A stretch of 64,000 nucleotides of DNA from Oribacterium sp. KHPX15. GTDB taxonomy: Bacteria > Bacillota > Clostridia > Lachnospirales > Lachnospiraceae. The position numbers and the translations under genes were made by a program. The stretch's first letter is position 1. Every line of letters begins with the position of its first letter. The notes beneath the pieces were generated by a model that was given only the letters and a program-made list of their open reading frames with translations, did not search any database and had not been told where the DNA came from. This document shows positions 25,306 through 33,998 of the stretch, one piece after another. Where the stretch lies: the NCBI RefSeq assembly GCF_900107835.1, contig NZ_FNRG01000008.1, positions 14,635 to 78,634 of the forward strand, read 5' to 3'.

Positions 25306-26490
25306 ATGAAAAATATAAATTTTATTTTTCTCAGCTTAATGTGGTTTACTCTTTTGATAACAGGGTGCGGCAAAGCTTCAACAAATGAGACATCTGCTGA
25401 TAAGGAGGCAGTCTCTGCTGTGTCGTCAAGCCTTGTGAACAGAGCTGATGACGGTCGGATAATAGTAGGTATCAGCATGCCCGATCAGCAGCTTGAGAGG
25501 TGGAACCGGGACGGAGCCTTCCTGAAATCGGAATTTGAAAAATACGGTTATGAGGTTATACTTTCCTTTGCTGATAATCTGATAGACAAGCAGATCAGTG
25601 AACTTCGGAATATGATAGATGAAGGGGTGGACCTCGTTGTGGTATCTGCCATAGACGGAGGAACTCTTTCTTCAGTGCTGGATGAGGCATCTCAGGCAGG
25701 CGTCAAAGTAATTGCCTATGACAGACTTCTCATGGATACGGATGTGGTTGATTACTATGTATCTTTCGACAATTACATTGTAGGGGAGCTTCAGGCAAAA
25801 TATATTATAGACGCACTTGAGCTTGATGCTTCTGATGAAACCAGGAATATAGAGATTGTGACAGGAGATCCTGTAGATAATAATGCACGTTATTTTTATA
25901 ATGGAGAGATGGATACTCTGGCTCCTTATTTCGAGGAAGGTAAGCTTAATATAGTCTCCAGACAGAAGGATTTCTATGTGACAGCTACAGGAACCTGGTC
26001 TACTGAGATTGCACAGCAGCGTATGCAGATCATTTTGAATTCATATTATAAGCATAACAGGCTCGATGCAGTAGTATGTGCCAATGACTCCACTGCCTTA
26101 GGAGTTGTTAATGCTATAAAAAGTGACTACTCTCAGGACAATAAAGTGATTGTTACAGGACAGGACGCCGACGTGAAGAATGTTTATAATATACTGTCCG
26201 GGAATCAGAGTATGACCGTATTTAAGGCTCTGGAAAACGAAGCCATAGTGACAGTTGATCTGACAAGGGCTGTTCTGGAAGGAGGTTTTTCGGATGAGAA
26301 GCTGATAGAAGAGAGCGGTTGGGATTTTGAATGCAGATATGATACCACAAGCTACAACAACGGAAGAAAAAATGTGAAATCATATCTGCTTATCCCCAAG
26401 GCTTTGGATAGTAGCAATATTAAAAAAGAACTCTTTGATACCGGCTATTATACCTATGATTCAAACGGAAATATCGTTCTTGGAGAATAG
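25306..26490 (+). CDS. Sugar-binding lipoprotein (ChvE/XylF-type periplasmic-binding fold)
   Basis: An extracellular substrate-binding lipoprotein of 394 residues. The lipobox LLITGC places the lipidated Cys at residue 21. The body has the two-lobed Peripla_BP_4 (LacI-like) fold with IIVGISMPDQQLERWNRDG, DLVVVSAIDGGTL, VKVIAYDRLL, VVCANDSTALGVVNAI and VIVTGQDAD. These are typical of the multiple-sugar binding ChvE/XylF class, which feed ABC importers or act as ligand sensors for two-component systems. No ATPase or permease gene is adjacent, which favours a sensory role. Its 3' end overlaps the end of the opposite-strand diguanylate cyclase gene by 30 bp. Confidence 0.82.
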   Translation: MKNINFIFLSLMWFTLLITGCGKASTNETSADKEAVSAVSSSLVNRADDGRIIVGISMPDQQLERWNRDGAFLKSEFEKYGYEVILSFADNLIDKQISELRNMIDEGVDLVVVSAIDGGTLSSVLDEASQAGVKVIAYDRLLMDTDVVDYYVSFDNYIVGELQAKYIIDALELDASDETRNIEIVTGDPVDNNARYFYNGEMDTLAPYFEEGKLNIVSRQKDFYVTATGTWSTEIAQQRMQIILNSYYKHNRLDAVVCANDSTALGVVNAIKSDYSQDNKVIVTGQDADVKNVYNILSGNQSMTVFKALENEAIVTVDLTRAVLEGGFSDEKLIEESGWDFECRYDTTSYNNGRKNVKSYLLIPKALDSSNIKKELFDTGYYTYDSNGNIVLGE

Positions 26491-28113
26491 ATGGAAACCA
26501 TTTCGTCCATGTTCCTTAGTGACATATAGGGCCTTGTCTGCATATTCCATGACTTCATTTATATCATCCACATCTTCAGGATAAAGTGCACATCCAAGGC
26601 TCACTGTTATTTTGATCGTACCTATACTGGTCTCAAAGTCATCCTGCATTCTGCTGACTATTTTTTCGCAGATGCGGATGACTTTTTCTTTGTCAGTTTT
26701 TGAGATTATGGCTGAGAATTCATCTCCTCCGAGTCTGGCAAATGTGATATTTCTTCCTGAAAATTCTTTTAATCTTTCAGCGACACCGGCAAGGATTTCA
26801 TCACCAACCTGATGTCCTTTTGTATCGTTTATTCCCTTGAAATGATCCACGTCCATCATGATTATGCCGTAAGATTTTTTTGATTCTACGACTTTGGCAA
26901 TTTTCTCGGTGATGAATGTTCTGTTAGGCAGTTGGGTCAGATAATCTGTTCTGATAAGTTTGTACCTTCTTCGGTTACTGCCAAGAAGAAGTCCTATGAC
27001 TATGATCAGAAGCAATGCAGTCAGCATCACAAGATTACTGACAGTTGAATTATCCCTGTAAAATGTTGTTAATGTCTGTCGCTCATTCAAAACAACTGAA
27101 CCAATGGGAAGATCTTTGCTTTTCAGATTGAAGATATCCATCTGTCCCTGTTCAAAAAATGGAGTAGATATTGCGCTTGTAACTAATGGCATGGAATCAG
27201 GATCTTCACCAAGAAGGATTTTTCTCGCCATACTTCCGGCCATGAGACCTGCATCATAATAGGAATAGGACAGACCGCCAAGCACGCCATGCTCTATATT
27301 GGCAGAGCCCACCCTGAATATCGGTACATTTGTTGTATTTTTAGAAATAAAGCTTGCAGCAGTCTGAAGGGGATACAGATTGGACTCACCATCGATTGAA
27401 AAATCCAGAAATAATATGATATCGTCTTCTCCAAGTTCGTGCAAAACATCTTTGATACCATTAGCTGTGTAGTATGAAGTATTGATGATTCTTGTTTTGA
27501 GATCAGGATGAGCATCCTTGAACTTCATAAATTCCACAAAATCGCCCTGTCCTGATATTGTGGCATCAACTATGGCAACCAATGTTTTTCTGTCAGGAAA
27601 GAGCTCCTGCATAAGCTTGTAATTTCCTTCTATATCTATCACCTCTGCAATACCGGTGACTCCGGGAAGATCAGAAGTCGTCATGGCTTCCGTGGTGTTG
27701 TTTACTCCAAAGAAAACAACAGGTTTATTCTTTAACAAGGTTTGTCTATGATTATTTAAGAATCTGAGAGCCTGATCATCCGCCAGGGCGATAAGATCAA
27801 AATTTCCACCGGCAGATATCTTGTAAGAAAGATAATCACTGAAATTGTCAATATCTTCAGCGCGATAGTAGTACTCTGTATCCATGAATTCATAATCAAT
27901 CTGATAGTTTAGTTCTTCCAGTCCCGCTTCAAATCCACTGAGCTCATCCGGTACCACTGCATTGGAGAAACCATAGGAAGAAATGAACAGAATACGATAC
28001 TGACGGTCGATATCGTCCGAACCATATACAAGGGTAGAGAAAGTTTCGAACAATAGACAAAAGAATATGATAAATAAAGATAAAAATCTTATTTGTCTAC
28101 ATTTGAGATTCAT
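26461..28113 (-). CDS. Membrane diguanylate cyclase with an extracellular ABC_sub_bind-type sensor
   Basis: About 550 residues. A signal/membrane segment (~8-25) is followed by an extracellular domain (~35-330) with the substrate-binding-like pattern RILFISSYGFSN, FDLIALADDQALRFL, KPVVFFGVNN and GVTGIAE, as in the ABC_sub_bind family. A single membrane helix (~355-375) leads to a canonical GGDEF domain with DYLTQLPNR and GGDEF at ~460. It should make cyclic di-GMP in response to an external ligand. ATG 28113 is preferred because ACAAGGAG lies nine bases upstream; an in-frame TTG at 28143 precedes that site. The convergent overlap with a sugar-binding lipoprotein gene suggests, but does not prove, a shared ligand. 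Confidence 0.85.
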   Translation of the reverse strand: MNLKCRQIRFLSLFIIFFCLLFETFSTLVYGSDDIDRQYRILFISSYGFSNAVVPDELSGFEAGLEELNYQIDYEFMDTEYYYRAEDIDNFSDYLSYKISAGGNFDLIALADDQALRFLNNHRQTLLKNKPVVFFGVNNTTEAMTTSDLPGVTGIAEVIDIEGNYKLMQELFPDRKTLVAIVDATISGQGDFVEFMKFKDAHPDLKTRIINTSYYTANGIKDVLHELGEDDIILFLDFSIDGESNLYPLQTAASFISKNTTNVPIFRVGSANIEHGVLGGLSYSYYDAGLMAGSMARKILLGEDPDSMPLVTSAISTPFFEQGQMDIFNLKSKDLPIGSVVLNERQTLTTFYRDNSTVSNLVMLTALLLIIVIGLLLGSNRRRYKLIRTDYLTQLPNRTFITEKIAKVVESKKSYGIIMMDVDHFKGINDTKGHQVGDEILAGVAERLKEFSGRNITFARLGGDEFSAIISKTDKEKVIRICEKIVSRMQDDFETSIGTIKITVSLGCALYPEDVDDINEVMEYADKALYVTKEHGRNGFHLFSKNDISV

Positions 28114-28386
28114 GGAGCCTGACTCCTTGTTTTTTAAAATCAATTTTGAGTCTATACATATATATAAATTATAAGATAAAATGACATAAATTTAAATAAC
28201 AGATAGCTACGGGATATCGATATAAATAGAGTAAATGAAAAAATATTAAATTTTTGTTAAATTTAAAAATTTTTAAACATATTTAAAATTTATTCGCAAA
28301 ATTACAAATCCTATCTCCGATTTAATAGTTTTTTTGATAGTTCATTTGGTATATTGTTAACGTAAGATTGTGTGACGGAGGATATC

Positions 28387-28668
28387 ATGAGCGAGAATTC
28401 TAACGACAAGAGAAAAAAAGCTCCGAGTAAGGTGGACAATGTATTCGTAATCCAGATCCTTGATCAGGAGCATGGTACATGGCAGGGACGCGTTACTTGG
28501 GCTGACCGCAACAAGACTAAATATTTTCGTTCAGCTCTTGAGCTTATCAAATTAGTTGAAGGCGCTCTGGGTTCATCAGATTTTGAGATTGGATTTGATG
28601 ATGAGTCAGAGGAGTTGAGTGAGCAGGCATCTTTGGTAGGTGATGGCCGGGATGTTAATGCAGGCTAA
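28387..28668 (+). CDS. Small conserved-looking acidic protein of unknown function
   Basis: A 93-residue soluble protein. ATG 28387 follows ACGGAGG by five bases. The central part (FVIQILDQEHGTWQGRVTW and YFRSALELIKLVEGAL) reads like a compact beta-beta-helix fold that occurs in small uncharacterised Firmicutes proteins; the N-terminus is Lys-rich and the C-terminus is acidic (DDESEELSE). No membrane segment or catalytic motif. Two hairpin terminators follow. I do not know its role. Confidence 0.7.
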   Translation: MSENSNDKRKKAPSKVDNVFVIQILDQEHGTWQGRVTWADRNKTKYFRSALELIKLVEGALGSSDFEIGFDDESEELSEQASLVGDGRDVNAG

Positions 28669-28698
28669 GTATAAGTCTTAAAAAGTATATTTGACGTT

Positions 28699-28746
28699 AC
28701 ACGAGTTCGTGTTTTTAAAGAGGTCCGAAAGGGCCTCTTTATTATT
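28699..28746 (+). terminator. Tandem intrinsic terminators
   Basis: First hairpin ACACG-AGTT-CGTGT with TTTT at 28700-28716; second AAAGAGG / CCTCTTT with a GAAA-containing loop at 28717-28740, followed by ATTATTAT. The 307-base gap from 28669 to 28975 holds these, the his promoter and its leader. Confidence 0.75.
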
Positions 28747-28788
28747 ATGTGTTTTTAAGGGTATATCTGGGATAACAAACTTATATAC

Positions 28789-28817
28789 TTGACATTCGGT
28801 GGTTTAGTCTGTATTAT
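28789..28817 (+). promoter_or_regulatory. Strong promoter of the histidine operon
   Basis: TTGACA, exact 17-bp spacer, TATTAT, about 160 bp ahead of hisC. This is one of the best sigma-A matches in the window. Confidence 0.8.
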
Positions 28818-28925
28818 TTCCATAGCGCTTTAGCGTGATAAATTGGTAGAGCGATAAAGTTGTTTCACCGGTTGATTTATCAAATTATTTTTTCGAATCC
28901 ATATAGTTATAGAAGAAAAAACTTT
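28818..28925 (+). promoter_or_regulatory. hisC leader with tRNA-like segments
   Basis: The leader reads TAGCG, AAATTGGTAGAGCG (like a tRNA D-arm), then a GATAAA / TTTATC inverted repeat, then TTCGAATCC (like a T-arm). The pieces are in tRNA order and at roughly tRNA spacing, but the D-stem, T-stem and acceptor do not pair properly. It is not a functional tRNA by eye. The GATAAA/TTTATC hairpin followed by ATTATTTTTT could act as an attenuator. No T-box sequence is present. Confidence 0.35.
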
Positions 28926-28975
28926 CAAAAAGCGGTATAATCAACAGGTGGTCATCACACAGAATGGAGATAAAG

Positions 28976-30070
28976 ATGTCTGTATTTTTTAACTCGATAT
29001 ATAAAGAACTGGAACCCTACACACCGGGAGAGCAGCCACAGGACAAAAAGTACGTGAAGCTCAATACAAATGAGTCACCATTTCCACCGGCACCGGGAGT
29101 TATAAAAGCTGTAAACGAAAGCGAAGCAATGGATCTGAGACTTTATTCAGATCCGGAGCTTAAGCCCCTGAAGGCACAGCTTGCTGAGACATTTGCCATG
29201 ACAACAGACAATGTTTTCATAGGTAACGGTTCGGATGAAGTATTAAACTATGCATTCATGGCTTTCGGTGAAGATGGTATCGCTTATCCGGATATAACTT
29301 ACAGCTTCTATATAGTAATCGCCAATCTTAATCAGGTTGAATCAGATATCAAACCACTTAACAGCGATTTCACAGTTGATGTAGAAGCTTTCCTTGGAGA
29401 GAAAAATGCTGACGGCAGCCACAAAGGATCCGGCAAAAGCATTGTCATCGCAAATCCCAATGCTCCGACCGGAATAGCCATGAGCCTTGAGGACATTTCC
29501 AGAATCTGCGAAGCAAACAAAGATCACGTAGTTATCATTGATGAAGCCTACGTGGATTTCGCAGAAGAAGGCACCTCCGCAGTAGCTCTGGTTCCGAAAT
29601 ACGAAAACCTCCTGGTTGTCCAGACCTTCTCTAAATCAAGATCCCTTGCAGGCGCAAGAGTCGGCTTCGCCATAGGAAGCGCCCCCATCATACAGGACCT
29701 TGAAACCCTGAGAAACTCCAACAACCCCTACAACGTAAACCGCATTTCCATGAAGTGCGCAGTAGAGGCCCTGAAGGACAATGCCTATTTCGAAAAGAAC
29801 TGTAATACCATAAGAGAAAACAGGGCTTACGCCAAAGCAGAACTCGAGAAGCTTGGTTTCAATGTTTTACCATCTCAGACCAACTTCCTCTTCGCCGAAA
29901 GCGACAAAATAGAAGGCGGCGCCCTCTACCGGGCCCTTAAAGACCGCGGCGTCCTTGTCCGCCATTTCACAGACCCAAAAATCTCCAACTTCAACCGTAT
30001 AACTGTCGGTTCCAGGGAAGAGATGGACATTTTAATTGATACTATTAAAGTTATATTAAATGAATACTGA
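28976..30070 (+). CDS. Histidinol-phosphate aminotransferase
   Basis: PLP enzyme that converts imidazole-acetol phosphate to histidinol phosphate with glutamate as donor. The 364 residues carry the fold-type I signatures: KLNTNESPFPP near the start, GNGSDEVLNY, NPNAPTG, DEAYVDFAE, and the PLP lysine in TFSKSRSLAGARVGF (near residue 223). ATG 28976 is chosen because GGAG sits six bases upstream. It is the first gene of a his cluster hisC-B-Z-G-D-H-A-F-I running to 36.6 kb. It is separated from hisB by a large hairpin element. Confidence 0.93.
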   Translation: MSVFFNSIYKELEPYTPGEQPQDKKYVKLNTNESPFPPAPGVIKAVNESEAMDLRLYSDPELKPLKAQLAETFAMTTDNVFIGNGSDEVLNYAFMAFGEDGIAYPDITYSFYIVIANLNQVESDIKPLNSDFTVDVEAFLGEKNADGSHKGSGKSIVIANPNAPTGIAMSLEDISRICEANKDHVVIIDEAYVDFAEEGTSAVALVPKYENLLVVQTFSKSRSLAGARVGFAIGSAPIIQDLETLRNSNNPYNVNRISMKCAVEALKDNAYFEKNCNTIRENRAYAKAELEKLGFNVLPSQTNFLFAESDKIEGGALYRALKDRGVLVRHFTDPKISNFNRITVGSREEMDILIDTIKVILNEY

Positions 30071-30122
30071 TTCTATCAATATTCCTAAATGATTAACACA
30101 TGTAAATATATACAACAACGTA

Positions 30123-30278
30123 GGAAAATGTTCGGAATGTGTGCCAAGGGTTGCGAGTTGAAAGAACAGACTGATTGAAATGTACGACCCAGATGCACAC
30201 ACTTGTGCAGATGGGGCGCACATTTCAATCAGGCTGTACTTTCAATCGAGTGGCCCGGCGCGCATCCGAACATTTTCC
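30123..30278 (+). ncRNA. Large hairpin element, copy 1 (candidate structured RNA)
   Basis: Between hisC and hisB. The ends pair exactly (GGAAAATGTTCGGA with TCCGAACATTTTCC). An inner 13-bp stem (CTGATTGAAATGT / ACATTTCAATCAG) and a GTTGAAAG / CTTTCAAT stem also form. The apical part contains ACCCAGATGCAC and GTGCAGATGGGGCG. The sense strand of copy 2 at 52757-52917 (minus) has the same loop motifs and AGAACA / GCGAnnTGAAAG blocks with different stem sequences. Both are oriented with the surrounding transcription. It may be a structured RNA or a miniature mobile hairpin; see findings. Confidence 0.6.
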
Positions 30279-30309
30279 GGACGGACTTAATAAACCTATA
30301 GGAGCAATC

Positions 30310-30903
30310 ATGAGAACAGCAGAAATCAACCGCGTAACCAATGAGACAGATGTGAATTTATGGCTCGACCTGGACGGCGACGGCAAAGAATCCGAAATCA
30401 AAACCGGCATCGGCTTTTTCGACCATATGATGACACTCTTCAGCAGACACTCAGGCATCCAGATGAGCCTCACCTGCGAAGGAGACACCTGGGTAGACGA
30501 CCATCACAGCGTCGAAGACATTGGCATAACCCTGGGAGAAGCCCTGAAAGAAGCTCTCGGCGACAAGAAAGGCATCAAGCGCTACGCAAGCCTGACCCTT
30601 CCCATGGACGAGGCACTGGTTCTGGTTTCTGTTGACATCAGCGGCCGCGGCGGCTTCTATGGAGATATTCCATTTCAAACAGAAAAGATCGGCACCTTCG
30701 ACACCCAGCTCGTGACCGAATTCATGACAGCCTTTGCTGCCAATGCAGGAATCACGCTGCACATTCGCCTGATCACAGGCTTCAACAGCCACCACATTGC
30801 GGAAGGCTGCTTCAAAGGACTTGCCAGAGCATTACGAGAGGCGGTTTCCGCTGACGAACGCTTCGGCACCGACATTCCCAGTACCAAGGGGGTACTTGCT
30901 TAA
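30310..30903 (+). CDS. Imidazoleglycerol-phosphate dehydratase
   Basis: Dehydrates imidazole glycerol phosphate to imidazole acetol phosphate, the step before HisC. The 197-residue length is standard for monofunctional HisB. Metal-binding His/Glu motifs are present: FFDHMMTLFSRHSG, DDHHSVEDIG and FNSHHIAEGCFK. The true start is ATG 30310 with ATAGGAG eight bases upstream; the open frame extends further left only by reading through the hairpin element. The stop overlaps the hisZ start (TAATG). Confidence 0.95.
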   Translation: MRTAEINRVTNETDVNLWLDLDGDGKESEIKTGIGFFDHMMTLFSRHSGIQMSLTCEGDTWVDDHHSVEDIGITLGEALKEALGDKKGIKRYASLTLPMDEALVLVSVDISGRGGFYGDIPFQTEKIGTFDTQLVTEFMTAFAANAGITLHIRLITGFNSHHIAEGCFKGLARALREAVSADERFGTDIPSTKGVLA

Positions 30904-31991
30904 TGATTACAGCTAAGTTAAACAGCTTATATGAGAAGTATGGCTACCGTCAGTTTAAGATGACGAAGTTTGAGCCCTACGATCTCTATGCAGACAACAG
31001 AGATTTTCTTAAATCAAACCAGCTCATAACCTTCACCGATCTTGACGGTTCACTCCTGGCCCTTAAGCCCGACGTGACCCTCAGTATCATAAAGTCAAAT
31101 CTCGGGGGCGAGGAGAAGGTTTACTACAACGAAACAGTTTATCGCCCGAAGGACGATCACTACAGAGAGATTCTTCAGTCCGGAATTGAGTGTATCGGAA
31201 ATATTGACTCCTACAGTGAGGCGGAGGTTATAGCCCTTGCGGCTAAGTCTCTGCAGCTAATCTCCGACAGATTTGTGATCCGTATCTCTGACGCGGCATT
31301 TCTCAGGCAAATGTTTGAGACCATGGGTCTTAGTGAAACAGCCCAGGCAGAGGCATTAAAGCTTTTCTCCATGAAGAATGCTGCCGGCTTTGACGCATTG
31401 GTGGAGCAGGGTAAGATCACTGAGGCCAGCGCCAACACCTTGAAGAGCATGGTTGACCTTTACAAGCCTTTCAAAGAGGGTGTGGCAGAACTCAAGAAGT
31501 ATGCCATTTCCAATATTTCCGCCAGGATGGCAGATCACTTATCACAGCTTGCTGCTATTTTTGAAAGCTTCGGTGTTCTTGAGTCCATATACCTTGATTT
31601 CTCACTTGTGAATTCCATGGACTACTATAACGGGATCATTTTCCAGGGAGCTGTAGCGGACATTCCGTTTACCATATTGTCAGGCGGAAGATATGACAAG
31701 CTTCCGGAGAAGATGGGGAAATCTTTCGGTGCCATCGGCTTCGCATTAGACCTTGATACAGTCGGAAACTATCTCACAAAGATTCCGGGGTATGACGTTG
31801 ATTATCTCATAACCTATGACGGAGAAGCAGACCCGCCTGCAAAGGTGGCGGCTGTCATCGAGACCTTCAATCATGCCGAATACAAGGTGCGGACCGTCAG
31901 AACAGACGAAGTGGACCACATGGAGCACAAGATCAGGGCTCGCAAGATTCTTACATTAAAAGAAGCAGAAAAGGAGGCGGCTGATATATGA
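30903..31991 (+). CDS. ATP phosphoribosyltransferase regulatory subunit
   Basis: HisZ is a catalytically inactive histidyl-tRNA-synthetase paralogue required for activity and histidine feedback of short-form HisG. The 362 residues show class II synthetase-like motifs: FTDLDGSLLALKPDVT (motif 2 region), ILQSGIECIG and DYYNGIIFQGA, followed by GGRYDKLPEKMG. The ATG overlaps the hisB stop, and its stop overlaps the hisG ATG by four bases, so the three genes are translationally coupled. Confidence 0.93.
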   Translation: MITAKLNSLYEKYGYRQFKMTKFEPYDLYADNRDFLKSNQLITFTDLDGSLLALKPDVTLSIIKSNLGGEEKVYYNETVYRPKDDHYREILQSGIECIGNIDSYSEAEVIALAAKSLQLISDRFVIRISDAAFLRQMFETMGLSETAQAEALKLFSMKNAAGFDALVEQGKITEASANTLKSMVDLYKPFKEGVAELKKYAISNISARMADHLSQLAAIFESFGVLESIYLDFSLVNSMDYYNGIIFQGAVADIPFTILSGGRYDKLPEKMGKSFGAIGFALDLDTVGNYLTKIPGYDVDYLITYDGEADPPAKVAAVIETFNHAEYKVRTVRTDEVDHMEHKIRARKILTLKEAEKEAADI

Positions 31992-32644
31992 TTAATATAG
32001 CATTGGCAAAGGGCCGTCTCGGAGAAAAGACTTATTCAATGATGGCGGCTGCGGGTTTTGACTGCCCGGCTATCCTTGAGAAAAACCGAAAGCTCACTTT
32101 TGAAAATCCTGAAAAGGGTGTGAGATATTTTTGGGTTAAGCCTTCGGATGTTGCGATCTATGTAGAGCGTGGCGCGGCTGACGTGGGTGTCTGCGGCAAA
32201 GACATTCTACTGGAATACGATCCGGATTTATATGAACTTCTGGATCTCGGGATAGGCAAATGCAGGATGTGCGTGGCCGGGCCCAAGGACTTTTACGACA
32301 ATGAAGAGCGCACTCTGAGAGTGGCCACGAAGTTTTCTAATGTTGCCAGGACCTACTATGAGTCCATCGGCAGAGACATTGACATCATAAAGCTGAACGG
32401 TTCCATAGAGATTGCGCCGCTACTTGGTCTCAGCGATGTCATCTTTGACATAGTGGAGACAGGCGGAACCCTGAGAGAAAACAATCTGGAGGTTCTGCAG
32501 GAGGTTGTGCCGGTCAGTGCGAGACTTGTGTGCAACAAGGTGAGCTATCAGTTTAAGCATGAGGAAATCATCAGGCTGCGCGACGGGCTTTCGAACATTG
32601 TGAAGAGCGGCGAAGAGGTGCAGACAATAAAGCTGGAGCACTAA
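31988..32644 (+). CDS. ATP phosphoribosyltransferase, short form
   Basis: Catalyses the first step of histidine synthesis, joining ATP and PRPP. At 218 residues it is the short form, lacking the C-terminal regulatory domain; feedback is supplied by HisZ encoded just upstream. Recognisable segments are INIALAKGRLGE at the start, DVAIYVERGAADVGVCGKD, and the PRPP loop region DVIFDIVETGGTLREN near residues 150-165. The ATG overlaps the hisZ stop. Confidence 0.95.
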   Translation: MINIALAKGRLGEKTYSMMAAAGFDCPAILEKNRKLTFENPEKGVRYFWVKPSDVAIYVERGAADVGVCGKDILLEYDPDLYELLDLGIGKCRMCVAGPKDFYDNEERTLRVATKFSNVARTYYESIGRDIDIIKLNGSIEIAPLLGLSDVIFDIVETGGTLRENNLEVLQEVVPVSARLVCNKVSYQFKHEEIIRLRDGLSNIVKSGEEVQTIKLEH

Positions 32645-32661
32645 AAAAGGGAGGAGACACA

Positions 32662-33948
32662 ATGATCAAGATTTTTGAAATGGGAAAGATCAAGGACGAA
32701 GAGATCTTTGCCAGGTTTGAACCAACTTCAAGCGTTGAAGATATTGTTAAAGACATCATCGCGAACGTCAGAAAGAACGGAGACGAGGCTTTAAAGGAAT
32801 ACAGTTCAAAGTTTGATCATGTGGACCTTTCGGATTTCCAGGTTAGTGAATCGGAGATTGAAGCCGCTCTCAAGCAGGTTGAGCCGGAGTTTATAAAAGT
32901 TCTGGAAGAGGCTGCTGAAAACATAAGTGCATTCCATGAGAAGCAGGTTCGTAACAGCTTCATCATGGCTGACAAGCCGGGTGTTATTCTGGGACAGAGG
33001 GTGATCCCTCTTGAGAAGGTTGGTCTTTATGTTCCCGGCGGTACTGCAGCGTATCCTTCAACTGTTCTGATGGATTCTATCCCTGCAAAGATCGCGGGAG
33101 TTGAAGAGATCGTCATGGTGACTCCTCCAAACAAGGAAGGATCTGTGAACCCGTACATCCTTGCGGCAGCTCATGTTGCCGGCGTTGGAAGAATCTTCAA
33201 GATCGGTGGTGCACAGGCGGTGGCAGCATTGGCATACGGAACTGAGTCCATACCGAGAGTCGACAAGATCGTGGGCCCGGGTAATGCTTTCGTAGCAGAA
33301 GCCAAGAAGCAGGTTTTCGGTCAGGTGGGAATCGACATGATTGCTGGACCTTCGGAGGTTCTGGTGCTTGCAGACGGAAAATCAGATCCCCGTTTCGTAG
33401 CCGCAGATCTTCTCAGCCAGGCAGAACATGACAAGAATGCTTCTGCCGTGCTCATCACAGAATCAATGGAGCTCGCAAAGGCGGTTCAGCAGGAGCTTGA
33501 AGTTCAGCTCAAGCAGTTATCGAGAGAAGATATTGCACGTCCTTCCATCGAGAACAACGGAAAGATCATCGTTGCAAGAGACCTTAAAGAAGGAATCGAT
33601 GCCGCAAACCGCATCGCTCCTGAGCACATGGAGGTTTGCGTGGATCAACCCTTTGATTACCTGCCGCTTATAAAGAATGCGGGATCTGTTTTCCTGGGAC
33701 GCTACAATGCAGAGCCTACAGGCGACTATTTTGCAGGCCCTAACCACACGCTTCCCACATCCGGAACAGCCCGTTTCTATAGCCCGCTTTCAGTGGATGA
33801 CTTTGTGAAGAAAATGCAGTACAGCTACTACACAAAGGAAGCACTGGAAAAGGACTATGACAAGATCTCACTGTTTGCGCGCCGAGAAGGTCTGACAGCT
33901 CACGCAAGAGCAGTGGACATCCGATTCGGTAAAGAAGACCGGGATTGA
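32662..33948 (+). CDS. Histidinol dehydrogenase
   Basis: NAD-dependent, zinc-containing enzyme that oxidises histidinol to histidine, the last two steps. Length (428) is typical. Motifs include PLEKVGLYVPGGTAAYPS, GGAQAVAALAYGTE, KIVGPGNAFVAEAKK, GIDMIAGPSEVLVLAD, DLLSQAEHD and RIAPEHMEV, which contribute the zinc and catalytic Glu/His residues. AAGGGAGGAG precedes the ATG, 17 bp after hisG. Confidence 0.95.
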   Translation: MIKIFEMGKIKDEEIFARFEPTSSVEDIVKDIIANVRKNGDEALKEYSSKFDHVDLSDFQVSESEIEAALKQVEPEFIKVLEEAAENISAFHEKQVRNSFIMADKPGVILGQRVIPLEKVGLYVPGGTAAYPSTVLMDSIPAKIAGVEEIVMVTPPNKEGSVNPYILAAAHVAGVGRIFKIGGAQAVAALAYGTESIPRVDKIVGPGNAFVAEAKKQVFGQVGIDMIAGPSEVLVLADGKSDPRFVAADLLSQAEHDKNASAVLITESMELAKAVQQELEVQLKQLSREDIARPSIENNGKIIVARDLKEGIDAANRIAPEHMEVCVDQPFDYLPLIKNAGSVFLGRYNAEPTGDYFAGPNHTLPTSGTARFYSPLSVDDFVKKMQYSYYTKEALEKDYDKISLFARREGLTAHARAVDIRFGKEDRD

Positions 33949-33969
33949 AATAAACTTTAAATATATTGT

Positions 33970-33988
33970 AATGGGGTCTGACCCCATT
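33970..33988. repeat. Palindrome AATGGGGTCTGACCCCATT, copy 1
   Basis: A perfect inverted repeat (AATGGGG-TCTGA-CCCCATT) in the short hisD-hisH gap, ending 10 bases before the hisH start. A second exact copy lies just upstream of hisF (35465-35483) and a degenerate one at 35415-35433. Confidence 0.85.
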
Positions 33989-33998
33989 GGGAGAAATA

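Noticed and set aside
28818-28925. Functional tRNA gene upstream of hisC
   Set aside because: D- and T-arm-like strings are present, but acceptor, D and T stems do not pair and there is no 7-base anticodon loop.
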